Positions 55,107 through 63,988 of a DNA stretch of 64,000 nt are shown piece after piece. The position numbers and the translations under genes are program-made. Position 1 is the first letter of the stretch; each line of letters begins with the position of its first letter. A model generated the notes under the pieces. It did no database searches. It saw only the letters and a program-made list of their open reading frames with translations, and had not been told where the DNA came from. Source of the DNA: Grimontia indica (lineage in GTDB: Bacteria; Pseudomonadota; Gammaproteobacteria; Enterobacterales; Vibrionaceae); assembly GCF_000333895.2 (NCBI RefSeq), contig NZ_ANFM02000047.1:1-64000 (forward strand), written 5' to 3'.

Positions 55107-55376
55107 TTATTCTTCTATAAGAACGCAGGTATTATCACCAACAGCAACGATCGACTCCTCGGTATACCCTACTCCAATACCATCCATCAAAGCCGAGTTA
55201 AAAATGGTAATGCCTATGTTTTTCACTGATGTTTTGTGTATAGCCTTGTCTTTAGGCTCTTCTATAACTATGTCAGCGAAACCAATTATTCGTTTACTAC
55301 CATCCTCTTGCACGTAAGTTACCGTACAAGCCTGTGTTGTAATGAGAAGAACAGCAAAAAATAATAATCTCTTCAT
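55107..55376 (-). CDS. small predicted lipoprotein
   Basis: From ATG 55376 the product has 89 residues, MKRLLFFAVLLITTQAC, with C17 as the probable lipidated residue. The mature part contains IGFADIVIEEPKD and a Cys near the C-terminus. The frame is open 17 codons further upstream, and the ribosome site is weak for either start. It is the first gene of the probable three-gene operon in the insertion. The function is unknown. Confidence 0.6.
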   Translation of the reverse strand: MKRLLFFAVLLITTQACTVTYVQEDGSKRIIGFADIVIEEPKDKAIHKTSVKNIGITIFNSALMDGIGVGYTEESIVAVGDNTCVLIEE

Positions 55377-55637
55377 ACGTTTATATTGATAAATATAAGC
55401 AATGCTGACTTCCACTGAATATTCCAAAGGTTTAATTTTATACTGTCATATATATCAGGGGCTAATAGTGACGTCTGTCTAGTTTTTAAACAATTCATTG
55501 ACGGCGCCAATAATGGCGTGCTACGGCTTGATTGAGTGAATGTATGCTGTCATACGGTATCTTTATTTTTAATTGGGTTTGAAGGAATTAAAGAGAGTAT
55601 TAGTAAGATTTTATATTTTCTGGCAGAACCATGGTTA

Positions 55638-55763
55638 TTTGCCAGCCGATATGGCGCGCAAGGTTATGGTAATTCCATCTATCTAGAAGACCCAGAGGGA
55701 AACGTGGTGGAGATGAGATGTCAGCTTGACCAGTTCAATCCCGGTCAATCAAAAGGTGGATGA
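55638..55763 (+). pseudogene. 3' fragment of a VOC-family gene (direct repeat copy 2)
   Basis: The first 104 bp match 53594-53697 with about six substitutions and keep the VOC frame through the glutamate motif NVVEMRC; the tail then differs (GQSKGG). The two N-terminal thirds are absent. It is the right-hand boundary of the insertion and may be the displaced original end of the VOC gene. Nothing gene-like is seen in 55428-55637. Confidence 0.82.
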
Positions 55764-55829
55764 TTAACGCCAGCGCTTCCCTTACAAACGCTTTCGTTCT
55801 AGGGTGGTTGGCGTTGAGGTGATGACTTT

Positions 55830-56006
55830 TTAAAGAGATCTGCGTTTAAAGTTGATCAAGAAAAAAATCACGTCAGCCGTATCATCCGTCCAGCCAACAT
55901 AAAACAGCGAGCGCACGCCATCGATATCGTTGTCGATACTGTTGTGATCATAGATGTTACGTCGGTAGAAAGGCTCAGCGGGTCTGTTCCTTGTTTGTTT
56001 ATCCAT
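55830..56006 (-). CDS. possible small protein of 58 residues
   Basis: An ATG at 56006 opens 58 codons starting MDKQTRNRPAEPFYRRNIYD, with a plausible folded core (FYVGWTDDTADVIFFLINF) and a basic end. It starts 20 bp after the stop of the UvrB-like gene on the same strand, but no ribosome site is clear. It could be translated by coupling or be a chance frame. Confidence 0.4.
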   Translation of the reverse strand: MDKQTRNRPAEPFYRRNIYDHNSIDNDIDGVRSLFYVGWTDDTADVIFFLINFKRRSL

Positions 56007-56026
56007 GCTTAAAACGAGCTGTGCCG

Positions 56027-58009
56027 CTACATAAAAATATATTGTCGATACAGGGCATCAAGCTCTTGTCGCAGCGCATCGGTGTCAGCACGTTTTTCTG
56101 CATTTTTTTCCGAGCAAAGCCTGAACAGTTCTCGCTCAGTGTGTGTGATGCGATGGCAAAGCTCTTCAAGCGTGGTGCACATGGACGGGTCTTTGTTTTC
56201 TGTGGGGGCGTTGATTGTCGGGTCAATCGTCCGGTTTGAGCTCTTAGGCTGCAGTTGATGCGCTTCGTTGTAGGCGATCTGTTTTGCCCGGCGGCGGTTG
56301 GATTCATCCATCGCGCTTTTCATGGCTGGGGTGATTTTGTCGGCATAGAGCACGGCTTTACCATTGGCATTGCGGGCCGCGCGGCCAATGATTTGGATGA
56401 GTGCCTCGGTGGAACGTAGAAAGCCCGCATGATCCGCTTCGAGTATTGCAACCAAAGACGCTTCCGGAATATCCAGCCCCTCTCTCAGCAGGTTGATACC
56501 AATCAGCACATCCAATTCGCCGCGTCGCAGCTGGCGAATAATCTCAATGCGGTCTTCGGTTTTAACGTCACTGTGTATGTACTGGCAGCGAATCCCCTCA
56601 TCGGTGTATTGCTGATAAAGGGCTTCTGCACTCCGCTTACTGAGGGTAGTCACTAATACTCGCTCTTTGCGTTCAATACAGCTTCGAATGCGGCGCAGCA
56701 GGTCTTCCTGAGTCTGTGCCAATGGCACTATCTCGATCTCAGGATCCAGCAATCCGGTTGGGCGGATCACCTGATCGACGACGACACCACCGGAGCGTTT
56801 TACTTCATAGTCGCCGGGTGTTGCTGACACAAAAATGGTCTGTGGTTTTATCTTCTCAAACTCTTCAAAGGCGAGAGGGCGGTTGAATTTGGCAGAAGGC
56901 AGGCGGAAGCCGTAATCAATCAGTGTGTCTTTGCGGCTTTGGTCACCTTTATACATGGCGTGGATCTGCGGCACCATGACATGGGATTCATCAATAAACA
57001 GCAGCCCCCCCTTGGGGAGATAGTCCATCAGGGTGGTGGGAGGAAGGCTGGGGTCACGGCCAGTCAAATACGACGCGTAGTTCTCAATGCCTCCGCAGTA
57101 ACCTTGTAACCGCAGCATCTCCAAATCCCGTGTGGTGCGCTCATAAAGTCTTGCTGCTTCTGCGACTTGATGGTTGCGACTGAGTTCGGCAGTGCGTTGT
57201 TCAAGCTCAGCTTCTATCGCTTTGCACGCGCGGGCAATTTGTTCCGGTGAAGTGGAATAGAGGGTCTTTGGCGAGACACGGTAATGTTCCAGGTCACCCA
57301 GAATTTCGCCCGTGGCGTTGTCCACTCTCAGCAGTTGAGTGATGGTTTGGGCGTTGTCGAGCATCACCACTATCGCATCTTTTTCAGAATCTGCCGGGAA
57401 GATATCTACTTTATGCGGACTGATGCGATAACTCCCACGAGAAAGAGGCTCACCGCCTGGCTCGTAGTGAAGTTTGGCTAACTGGTTCTCCAGTGTTGTG
57501 AGGTTCAACCGGTCTCCGGGTTGAAGCGGAATCTGGAGCGCGCGGTAGTCATCTGGTGAACCTAAGCCATAAACGGAAGAAACTGACGCCACCACAATCA
57601 CGTCTTTTCGCTCAATCAGCGCTTTGGTAGTGGAAAGCCGAAGCCGCTCAAGCTGCGCGTTGATGGCGGAGTCTTTTCTGATAAATCGGTTACTGCCCGG
57701 AATGTAGACTTCTGGCTGATAGTAATCGTAATAGGAGACGAAATACTCCACCGCGTTTTTTGGAAAGAAGGCCAACATTTCATGGTAGAGCTGCGCAGCC
57801 AGTGTCTTGTTATGGGCAAGGATAAGGGTAGGGCGCTGCAAACGGTGAATAATGTTTGCCATGGTGAATGTCTTGCCAGACCCTGTGACACCTTGGAGTG
57901 TTTGGTGGGTTTTCCCTTCCTCAATGCCGGCGATGAGCTTGGCAATGGCTTCCGGCTGATCACCGGCCGGTGCGTTCTTTGAGTGAAGCAAAAAGGTTTC
58001 CTGACCCAT
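56027..58009 (-). CDS. divergent UvrB paralogue
   Basis: ATG 58009 after AAGGA gives 660 residues. UvrB features are all present: Walker A GVTGSGKT (40-47), the beta-hairpin YFVSYYDYYQPEVYIPG, ASVSSVYGLG, DESH, SATPGDYE, GINLLREGLDIPEAS and QIIGRAARN. The body matches UvrB nearly end to end, but the C-terminal UVR motif that contacts UvrC is barely recognisable. Many substitutions in otherwise invariant blocks suggest this is a second copy and not the housekeeping gene. It would load at DNA lesions with UvrA. Confidence 0.85.
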   Translation of the reverse strand: MGQETFLLHSKNAPAGDQPEAIAKLIAGIEEGKTHQTLQGVTGSGKTFTMANIIHRLQRPTLILAHNKTLAAQLYHEMLAFFPKNAVEYFVSYYDYYQPEVYIPGSNRFIRKDSAINAQLERLRLSTTKALIERKDVIVVASVSSVYGLGSPDDYRALQIPLQPGDRLNLTTLENQLAKLHYEPGGEPLSRGSYRISPHKVDIFPADSEKDAIVVMLDNAQTITQLLRVDNATGEILGDLEHYRVSPKTLYSTSPEQIARACKAIEAELEQRTAELSRNHQVAEAARLYERTTRDLEMLRLQGYCGGIENYASYLTGRDPSLPPTTLMDYLPKGGLLFIDESHVMVPQIHAMYKGDQSRKDTLIDYGFRLPSAKFNRPLAFEEFEKIKPQTIFVSATPGDYEVKRSGGVVVDQVIRPTGLLDPEIEIVPLAQTQEDLLRRIRSCIERKERVLVTTLSKRSAEALYQQYTDEGIRCQYIHSDVKTEDRIEIIRQLRRGELDVLIGINLLREGLDIPEASLVAILEADHAGFLRSTEALIQIIGRAARNANGKAVLYADKITPAMKSAMDESNRRRAKQIAYNEAHQLQPKSSNRTIDPTINAPTENKDPSMCTTLEELCHRITHTERELFRLCSEKNAEKRADTDALRQELDALYRQYIFM

Positions 58010-58497
58010 GCCTGATTCCTTAGTCAAAAAAGGTAATCATCAAGTAAAGGGTGGTGTGTAGGGACCTGTCAAACCGAATAGCGTTCTAGGTTTGGGAATG
58101 TTGATTGGAATGGGTGTTTGTTCGGGGTGTGGATTGTCTGACGTGTGATTTCTGGCAAAACCGCTCAGATTTTTGTACCTCCACGTATAAATATCTTAGA
58201 TATGTAGTCAGTGTTTGAATTGATGTATCCGCCTATCAATGCCTGCCTGATTACCTTTCCATTCCTGTTTTCCTTCATTAGCTTATTTACTGATTGAACA
58301 CTTGGTGAGGTCAGAGTAGGGAACCGTTTTCGTGTGAATGCGGCGCCCTAGAAGTAGGAATGACAGTCAGTCTGCCAACGCTTCAATGTATCGAGCGCAG
58401 CCGGATTCGCCGGTTGTGTATCTGATTCATGCGGGAATGCAGGCCAATATTTCACTTTTACCTGTTTGCATTCTCTGCATTGCAAAGAGGTATGAGT
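58010..58497. other. intergenic region with no visible gene
   Basis: The gap between the UvrB-like gene and the exported-protein gene must hold promoters in both directions. I see no LexA box, operator or RNA gene in it. Confidence 0.4.
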
Positions 58498-59067
58498 ATG
58501 CGTCCGTTTTCGAGCTTTACCCAATCGTTAAAAACCATGAAAAGTTCCGGTGTCTTGGCGGCAGTTTTCTCTCTGTCTATCCTGTTTAGCCATGCGGCCA
58601 GCGCTGAAGAAAAACTCCCTTTCTTGACGTTTAACCCGCCGAGCTATGTCACGAGCATCATAACCGGATCGACTAACTTTGCAGGTCAGGATGTCGGCGA
58701 CATGAGCTTTGTGGTGTTCGTCGGCGAAATTAATGGCGTCGATAGCAATGGCGTCCATCCGGTGAAATTTACCCTTCCGTCAGGCGATTACTTTGGGGTG
58801 GAATATGATCCAACATTGATGAGTTTAAACGGTCGCAACGTGAGTAATGCAGATTGGGCATACAGCTCGGTCGGTGGTCTCCACACTTTTACCTACATCG
58901 GCAATGGCGGTGTTTTCCCTGCTGGCACTTATTCCTTTGTCGGCGTGAATGCGACGTTTGTGCGCCCGCAGCGTGAGGAAGTGACGCTACAAGTTGACCT
59001 TGACCCCAGTGCTGGCGGGCAGGTGAGTTCTCCCCGAGCCAGCGACTCTGATGTGATTATTTACTAG
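58498..59067 (+). CDS. exported protein of unknown function
   Basis: ATG 58498, 7 bp after AAAGAGG, gives 189 residues with a signal peptide ending HAASA before EEK. The mature part is beta-rich (YSSVGGLHTFTYIGNGG) and ends in an Asp/Ser-rich tail. ATG 58492 and longer starts are possible. It stands alone, with no clear terminator. I do not recognise the family. Confidence 0.7.
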   Translation: MRPFSSFTQSLKTMKSSGVLAAVFSLSILFSHAASAEEKLPFLTFNPPSYVTSIITGSTNFAGQDVGDMSFVVFVGEINGVDSNGVHPVKFTLPSGDYFGVEYDPTLMSLNGRNVSNADWAYSSVGGLHTFTYIGNGGVFPAGTYSFVGVNATFVRPQREEVTLQVDLDPSAGGQVSSPRASDSDVIIY

Positions 59068-59287
59068 GTCATTCCCCCCTTCATTATTGCTGCCTTCTCT
59101 AGGGAATCACCTAGGGAAGGCGTATCTCCTAAAACCTTTTTCAACGGCGGCATCCTGCTAATCAAAATTCTCCATCGTGTCTTAGTTTTGAACGATAGTT
59201 GTAAGGAGAATTGCGATAGTTTGGTGAAAGGATGCAGTGGCTCGCGGCTATGGCGAGTGGGTTCAATGGATTGAAAAGGATTTGGCG

Positions 59288-59995
59288 ATGTTTGGAAGCA
59301 TTCTTTCCTCAGCGTTTAACTTTGCATATAGCTACAAGGGGTTGCTGTTTCGCGTCACTCTCATCCCCATTCTTCTGACGGCCGCACTGGAAGTGGCTGC
59401 GTTTTCTTCTAAAAGTGAGTGGATGGAGTGGGTCGATTACTTCTTGTGGAGTGTGCTCAGTACCATTCTCGCGGTAAACGTGCATCGCGTTGTGTTAATG
59501 GGACCGGATTCTGTGCCGACTTTTGGGCGCTTTACCTTCGGCAAAATCGAGATTTGGTTTTGGCTGCATTATATGGGGCTTGGTGTCGCGTATTTGCTCA
59601 TGGCCTTTGCGATGAACTGGATAGGCTCGCTGTTCATTTTCCTGTTGATTATCAGCTTGGTGTTTGGGTGCCGCCTTAGCTTGGTGTTCCCCGCGATTGC
59701 GATGGGAAAAGGTGTCTCTTTTCCTTATGCCTGGGCGCAAACGGCGCAAAAAACCTGGCTGATGATCGGCGTGGTGGTGATTGCTCCTTTTATCTTTGGC
59801 ATCGTGTTTGTTCCCATCACAGCGCTGATTGCCTATACCGCGCCTGAAAATTATCCCCTGTATGCCATTCTAGCAACCAACCTCATGATTTCCTATGTGA
59901 CGGTTTTGGCGGTTATCGCGCTCTCGTTCGCCTATCAGGATATTACAGGTGAAGACCCTTCAATGCCTTCACCTGAAGAACCTCGGGAAGATTAA
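59288..59995 (+). CDS. six-helix inner-membrane protein of unknown function
   Basis: ATG 59288, 7 bp after AAGGA, gives 235 residues with about six hydrophobic segments and an acidic C-terminal tail (DPSMPSPEEPRED). The frame extends 17 codons upstream. Features such as the GxxFSFPYAWAQTAQKTW-like cytosolic loop are not diagnostic to me. The next gene starts about 107 bp downstream. No transport motif is evident. Confidence 0.7.
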   Translation: MFGSILSSAFNFAYSYKGLLFRVTLIPILLTAALEVAAFSSKSEWMEWVDYFLWSVLSTILAVNVHRVVLMGPDSVPTFGRFTFGKIEIWFWLHYMGLGVAYLLMAFAMNWIGSLFIFLLIISLVFGCRLSLVFPAIAMGKGVSFPYAWAQTAQKTWLMIGVVVIAPFIFGIVFVPITALIAYTAPENYPLYAILATNLMISYVTVLAVIALSFAYQDITGEDPSMPSPEEPRED

Positions 59996-60102
59996 CGACA
60001 GATTGTCGAAGGTAATGCTGAGCGTGTCGTATTGATAGAAGCGGCAGTGAGAGCATGACGAACAATGGAGTTTGCGCTGGAAAAACAGCCAAAGAGGTAT
60101 GG

Positions 60103-60633
60103 ATGTTTGAATTTAAAACTGGCGATTGGGTGTTCACCACGCAATCTGGTGTTTGGCAGATCTACCGTATTGAGCTTTTTAAGGCATTCAGCCCTTCACG
60201 CAAAGCACTTGAAGATAAAACGCTGGTATTCGCGAAGCGGTTTATCGACGATACGGGCAAGGCAGCATTTACTCAGGAATTCTTTTCTCCCAACTCGTTA
60301 TTCCCTGTAAAAGGGGAGGCTGAACACGACTTGGATCTTTACATCAAAAGTCATCCCAAGCTCTACGCTAAATTTCTTCGATACAAGCCTGAACCCATCA
60401 ATACTGTCTTCCACTGTCGTGTCGAAGCGCCCGAGGATCAGTCGACAGAGGACGTTGGAGAACTGTTCCCTAAAGAGGTTGAGTTCACCCAATCAGAAGC
60501 GATGGAGTTTGTTGACTCGCTGGGGCTGAAATCGAGAAGTTATCCGCTTTGGACAGTGGAATTTGTTTCCCGCGGTACAGTGTTGCGCGATGGATATGTT
60601 CGCTATGTTTTCAACCGCGTGCTGGAGTTCTGA
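60103..60633 (+). CDS. hypothetical soluble protein
   Basis: ATG 60103 after AGAGG gives 176 residues starting MFEFKTGDWVFTTQSGVWQI. The protein is rich in aromatic and charged residues, with no signal peptide or membrane segment. I do not recognise it. The upstream in-frame start at 60055 has no ribosome site. Confidence 0.7.
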   Translation: MFEFKTGDWVFTTQSGVWQIYRIELFKAFSPSRKALEDKTLVFAKRFIDDTGKAAFTQEFFSPNSLFPVKGEAEHDLDLYIKSHPKLYAKFLRYKPEPINTVFHCRVEAPEDQSTEDVGELFPKEVEFTQSEAMEFVDSLGLKSRSYPLWTVEFVSRGTVLRDGYVRYVFNRVLEF

Positions 60634-61414
60634 GATTAGAAGCACTGTGTATGGGAAATTATTACTCTAAGACGGCTCCTAACTAAGGTGTCGTCAATGG
60701 GTTATTATCATTACTTTGACAAGAAAACCTACTTTAAGACGGTTGAAAGCGGAAATACTCCTAGAATGATTGGTTTTGATTTCCTTGTGTGAAATTAACT
60801 TATTTTCTTTCTCAATTTTGGTCGGTTTTTATTTTAGTGTTATTTGGTGTAACGAATTTCTCTTTCTTTCTATTTTTCTTTTATTGTATGACTAAGTAGA
60901 CAATTAAGAGTGATTAAATATATCACAAGCAGTCATCTGTTCTTACTCTTTTACTTACTCCTTCGACGTTTGGTGGCGTGTCTATGGATTCTCACCTAAA
61001 GTGGCTTCTTATCTTAATATATTGTGTTTCGTTTTATTAGGGTTGTTTAATGCAATTTTTACTTCATTTTATCTCATTGCTCTGATTTTATGGGTTTTTT
61101 AATCTAATTTTTGATATAGGGTTTGGCTTTATAGATTTTATTGCACCCTTTGTGATTTTTATTTTTCATTAACTTGTTGTTTTATTTGTTTAAATCGATT
61201 GTTGTGATTGATATATTCCTCTTGGTTTTTGAAGATATGAAAGCGTGAAGTTGTTTTTTCTTAAATATGAAGCTTAACTTTTAAATTAGTAAGGCTATAA
61301 CATAAATTCTGGGCTTGGTTTCAGTTGGAATAATGTTTATCAGGCTGCGTATTATGATATATGTCCAACTCAAGCCCGGAATTTTTCTTATTATATTTAG
61401 AAGGATATGAAATA
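60634..61414. other. AT-rich intergenic region
   Basis: About 780 bp with no convincing gene on either strand; from about 60760 it is much richer in A and T than the rest of the window, with long T runs. It may be a nucleoid-protein (H-NS) binding stretch or decayed transferred DNA. Confidence 0.5.
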
Positions 61415-61612
61415 ATGAGATCGTTAATTATTGTATGTATGCTGGGCATTGTTTCAGGCTGCACAAGCTACAGTACGACGCTAGCAAACGAAAAAGGGCA
61501 TACCACTGATTGCCACGCTAGCGGGTTCGGATTAATCAGTTCAATGGTAGCGAAAAGCAGTTACGAAGAATGCGTGAAAAACGCCCACTCTAGAGGATTT
61601 GACGAAGAATAA
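61415..61612 (+). CDS. small lipoprotein
   Basis: ATG 61415 gives 65 residues with a lipobox GIVSGC (C16) after a short hydrophobic signal. The mature part has two Cys (about 33 and 53) and GFGLISSMVAKSSYEECV, resembling small enterobacterial and Vibrio lipoproteins of unknown role. An AAGGA site lies about 10 bp upstream. It follows the AT-rich region. Confidence 0.72.
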   Translation: MRSLIIVCMLGIVSGCTSYSTTLANEKGHTTDCHASGFGLISSMVAKSSYEECVKNAHSRGFDEE

Positions 61613-61715
61613 TGCAGTATCTTATGACTGCCATTATTGGTTAGGAAGTAACTATTTAAACGACTTGAACGACGGGCTGTGTTTGTTACCTCACGACAAC
61701 TCATCATGTTGAAGC

Positions 61716-62009
61716 TCAGCGGTCGGACTTGACGACTGCCAGGACTCGGTAGAGAGTTTGGTGTTCATCGACGAGTCCGATCCTTTCACTGCTTATGCTC
61801 TCAGGATGGTCTCCCCCGAATGTGAAGAAGCTGTCCAAGACTGTTTTGCGATAGCGCTTTACTATCCAGCCCATACTGGGGTGGTTAAAGAAAAACACTT
61901 GGTTTCGCGACTTCGGCCACCACCTAGGTTGGAGAAGACCGACCACGTAGTCATTAGTGTTGAGTGTCGGGCTCATTGAGGAGCCCGCAATACGCATTAT
62001 TTTCAGCAT
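61716..62009 (-). CDS. sodX: nickel-SOD maturation protease (S26-type, SodX)
   Basis: The 97-residue protein is a minimal S24/S26 signal-peptidase-like serine protease: S11 in GSSMSPTL is the nucleophile and K51 in WIVKRY the general base. Such small proteases beside sodN remove the SodN propeptide so that the nickel hook can form. It starts 23 bp after sodN and ends the operon. There is no membrane anchor, consistent with cytosolic processing. Confidence 0.87.
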   Translation of the reverse strand: MLKIMRIAGSSMSPTLNTNDYVVGLLQPRWWPKSRNQVFFFNHPSMGWIVKRYRKTVLDSFFTFGGDHPESISSERIGLVDEHQTLYRVLAVVKSDR

Positions 62010-62032
62010 CTCAAAGGTTTCGCTTTGGGCAC

Positions 62033-62533
62033 TTAGGGCTTGAGGTCAGGATACACAGTTGGCAACTCGGGGAGATAGGGACAGTCTGCCGTGTAAGTTT
62101 TCACGCCTTTGGTCGCCCAGAATATCTCTGCAAAGCGGTTCACTTTATCCAACAGTTTCAGTGCTGCGTCCTTGTCTGATTCCTGTTTAACCACTGATGC
62201 CAGCATCATGATTTCATGGGTCAGGGAGTGAATTTCCGGAAACTGGTCAAGCTGTGGCTGCTTGAAATAATCTCCCCAGATAATGCGAACTTCTTCTTTC
62301 AGCTTTTTACCGTGCTCTTCTTTCTGTTCAATCAGGCGGGCAAACGTCGCTTTTTGTTGCTTAGTCAGACCTTGTTCCGGCAGCTCGTTGAGCAGGTCAA
62401 TCATGCGGATCATCGTCAGTACGGCGATTTGCGCGTGGACAGGATCGTAGATTTTGCAGGGAATATCGCAGTGGGCAGAGACTCTGCCGAAAGAGAATGT
62501 GTGGTCGAGGTGTTCCATCAAAGAATGAAGCAT
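62033..62533 (-). CDS. sodN: nickel superoxide dismutase
   Basis: The 166-residue precursor contains HCDIPC at 21-26. After removal of a 20-residue propeptide, H21, C22 and C26 would form the N-terminal nickel hook, followed by KIYDP as in NiSODs. The rest is an all-helical bundle with the expected length for a homohexamer subunit. GGAGAT lies 8 bp before the ATG. NiSOD is common in marine bacteria as an iron-free way to dismutate superoxide. Confidence 0.94.
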   Translation of the reverse strand: MLHSLMEHLDHTFSFGRVSAHCDIPCKIYDPVHAQIAVLTMIRMIDLLNELPEQGLTKQQKATFARLIEQKEEHGKKLKEEVRIIWGDYFKQPQLDQFPEIHSLTHEIMMLASVVKQESDKDAALKLLDKVNRFAEIFWATKGVKTYTADCPYLPELPTVYPDLKP

Positions 62534-62538
62534 GGTGG

Positions 62539-62733
62539 TTATCTCCGTGACTTGGATTTCTTATCCAGATAAGTAATCGCAAAGATGATGAGCGCACAGC
62601 CAAACAGGATCGGCATTAGCCACAGGAAGTGAATGAAATCGGCGGTCCAATGCGCGTGATCGTGGCCTTTGTGGGCGAGCACTTCTGTGCTGAACAGAAA
62701 CAGAAGGGCAAGCAGTGTGAAGTTCTTGAACAT
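62539..62733 (-). CDS. small His-rich membrane protein in the sodN operon
   Basis: ATG 62733 after GGAGGAAACC gives 64 residues. A signal-like or first membrane segment (about 5-19) is followed by HKGHDHAHW, five histidines in nine residues including the W-terminal motif, and a second helix (about 35-55) with a basic end. The His cluster would lie on the periplasmic side and could bind nickel. It ends 5 bp before sodN, so it is in the same operon. A metal-delivery role is inference. Confidence 0.75.
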   Translation of the reverse strand: MFKNFTLLALLFLFSTEVLAHKGHDHAHWTADFIHFLWLMPILFGCALIIFAITYLDKKSKSRR

Positions 62734-62749
62734 GGTTTCCTCCGGCCGC

Positions 62750-63115
62750 TCAGGCAGCGCGTTGGGCAGTTTGTTTAAACACGACCAATTCACTGAGCCC
62801 GGCGGAATAAGCTTTTAGAAGCTCAACAAAATGATGGTGGTCCGGTGAGGCCTTTTTCAGCTGGACTTCGATGATTTCCAGCGGCGATTCAAGGTGGAAT
62901 CGGGCGAGTTCAGATTGATCTGATTGCTTGTAAACGGTGGCGAGGTTGTGATGACAGGCCAGCCAGGCTGAGAGCTTTTCGCGGTCTGTGAACAGAGACT
63001 CGCTGTTCTCATCCAGCAAGGTGAGGGCATCGAAGTAGTTGTCTTCAGCATGCTCCATCTCATCAATGGCAAAGTATTGGTTCCCCGCCAATATCAAGTT
63101 TCTCCAATCATCCAT
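62750..63115 (-). CDS. TPR-like helical protein in the sodN operon
   Basis: ATG 63115 gives 121 residues starting MDDWRNLILAGNQYFA. The repeated helix-turn-helix pattern (AEDNYFDALTLLDEN, LACHHNLATVYKQSDQ) is that of tetratricopeptide repeats. It contains HHH near residue 92. It is the first gene of the operon, 17 bp before the His-rich membrane protein gene, directly behind the Fur boxes. Its partner is unknown. Confidence 0.78.
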   Translation of the reverse strand: MDDWRNLILAGNQYFAIDEMEHAEDNYFDALTLLDENSESLFTDREKLSAWLACHHNLATVYKQSDQSELARFHLESPLEIIEVQLKKASPDHHHFVELLKAYSAGLSELVVFKQTAQRAA

Positions 63116-63131
63116 ATCACTGCGCCTCAAT

Positions 63132-63167
63132 CATAATGATAACTATTCGCAAGTGATAATTATTATC
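63132..63167 (-). promoter_or_regulatory. two tandem Fur boxes upstream of the sodN operon
   Basis: Bases 63132-63150 match the 19-bp Fur consensus at 14 positions and 63149-63167 at 15 positions, by hand alignment; the boxes are offset by 17 bp. They lie 17 bp upstream of the first gene's ATG. Iron limitation should therefore switch the operon on, consistent with replacing iron SOD by nickel SOD. Confidence 0.78.
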
Positions 63168-63370
63168 GATTTGGGTGGAAAGTAAAGACAGTTCCAAAGA
63201 GAGAGTAATTGGAATGCCCGAAATGTGATGCAGATTCGAGAGTGGGGAAAAGAGATGTATGAAGGGCTTGGAGGGAAAGGGAAGTTATAGAGGCGTCTCA
63301 GAATACGTACTTATTTAGAGGCTTCCTTGGCTGATGCTTAAAGAAACCTTCACTCAGTCAGGTGCGTCAG

Positions 63371-63988
63371 ATGGTTCGTTTTGTATTGGTTTTCTTTCTC
63401 TTGATGCTGTCTTTCAACACCACTGCGAAAGAAGCAAGTTGTTCTGCTCAATTGATACCTGACGTTAGCGACGGTCAGGTAATAAAACCGTATTTGGAAA
63501 GCTTGAAACAAACCACGCTGTTTTCCAACGAAAATGTCAACGGAAGTTATTGTAACCTCCACGCGTACTACCTAGATAAATCCCCTTGGAAGTTTTATGC
63601 CACCCGAGTCCTCTCAATTCTCATCATTCTATTGGGTGCGATGTTGCCCGTTGTTGCAGTTTTTCCAACGTTTTTCAAAGACCAAAGAGTATGGACGGTT
63701 GGTATTGGCGCTGCCATTGTGCTTTCTCAGGGAGTTCTGCAAACATTTCACTTTGAGCAGTCTTGGCGTGGTCAGATTGTGGCTCAACTAGAACTGGAAA
63801 GCGCTTTAAGGCAATGGCAATTGAGCGTGGTAAATTTGGATGAGAATAGTCCAGAAGCACTTGAGAGTTTGAAGAAGGCGACGCTGGATTTTGATAAGCA
63901 AGTATCAAGTATTGTGATGAATGAAACCTCAGGTTTTTTTGACAATGTTTCAAAAGGCACCGGAGCACTTGGCTCCGGGGGCAAGTAA
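63371..63988 (+). CDS. exported two-helix membrane protein, SLATT/DUF4231-like
   Basis: ATG 63371 gives 205 residues; GTG 63362 is also in frame. A signal peptide ends near residue 19 (FNTTA), followed by a stretch with two Cys, two adjacent helices (about 78-97 and 106-124) and a helical cytosolic C-terminal region. The helix pair, with WKFYATRVLSILIILLG then a helical W-rich part, recalls SLATT/DUF4231 domains, some of which are predicted membrane effectors of immune systems. The match is by eye. Only 12 bp follow it in the window. Confidence 0.6.
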   Translation: MVRFVLVFFLLMLSFNTTAKEASCSAQLIPDVSDGQVIKPYLESLKQTTLFSNENVNGSYCNLHAYYLDKSPWKFYATRVLSILIILLGAMLPVVAVFPTFFKDQRVWTVGIGAAIVLSQGVLQTFHFEQSWRGQIVAQLELESALRQWQLSVVNLDENSPEALESLKKATLDFDKQVSSIVMNETSGFFDNVSKGTGALGSGGK

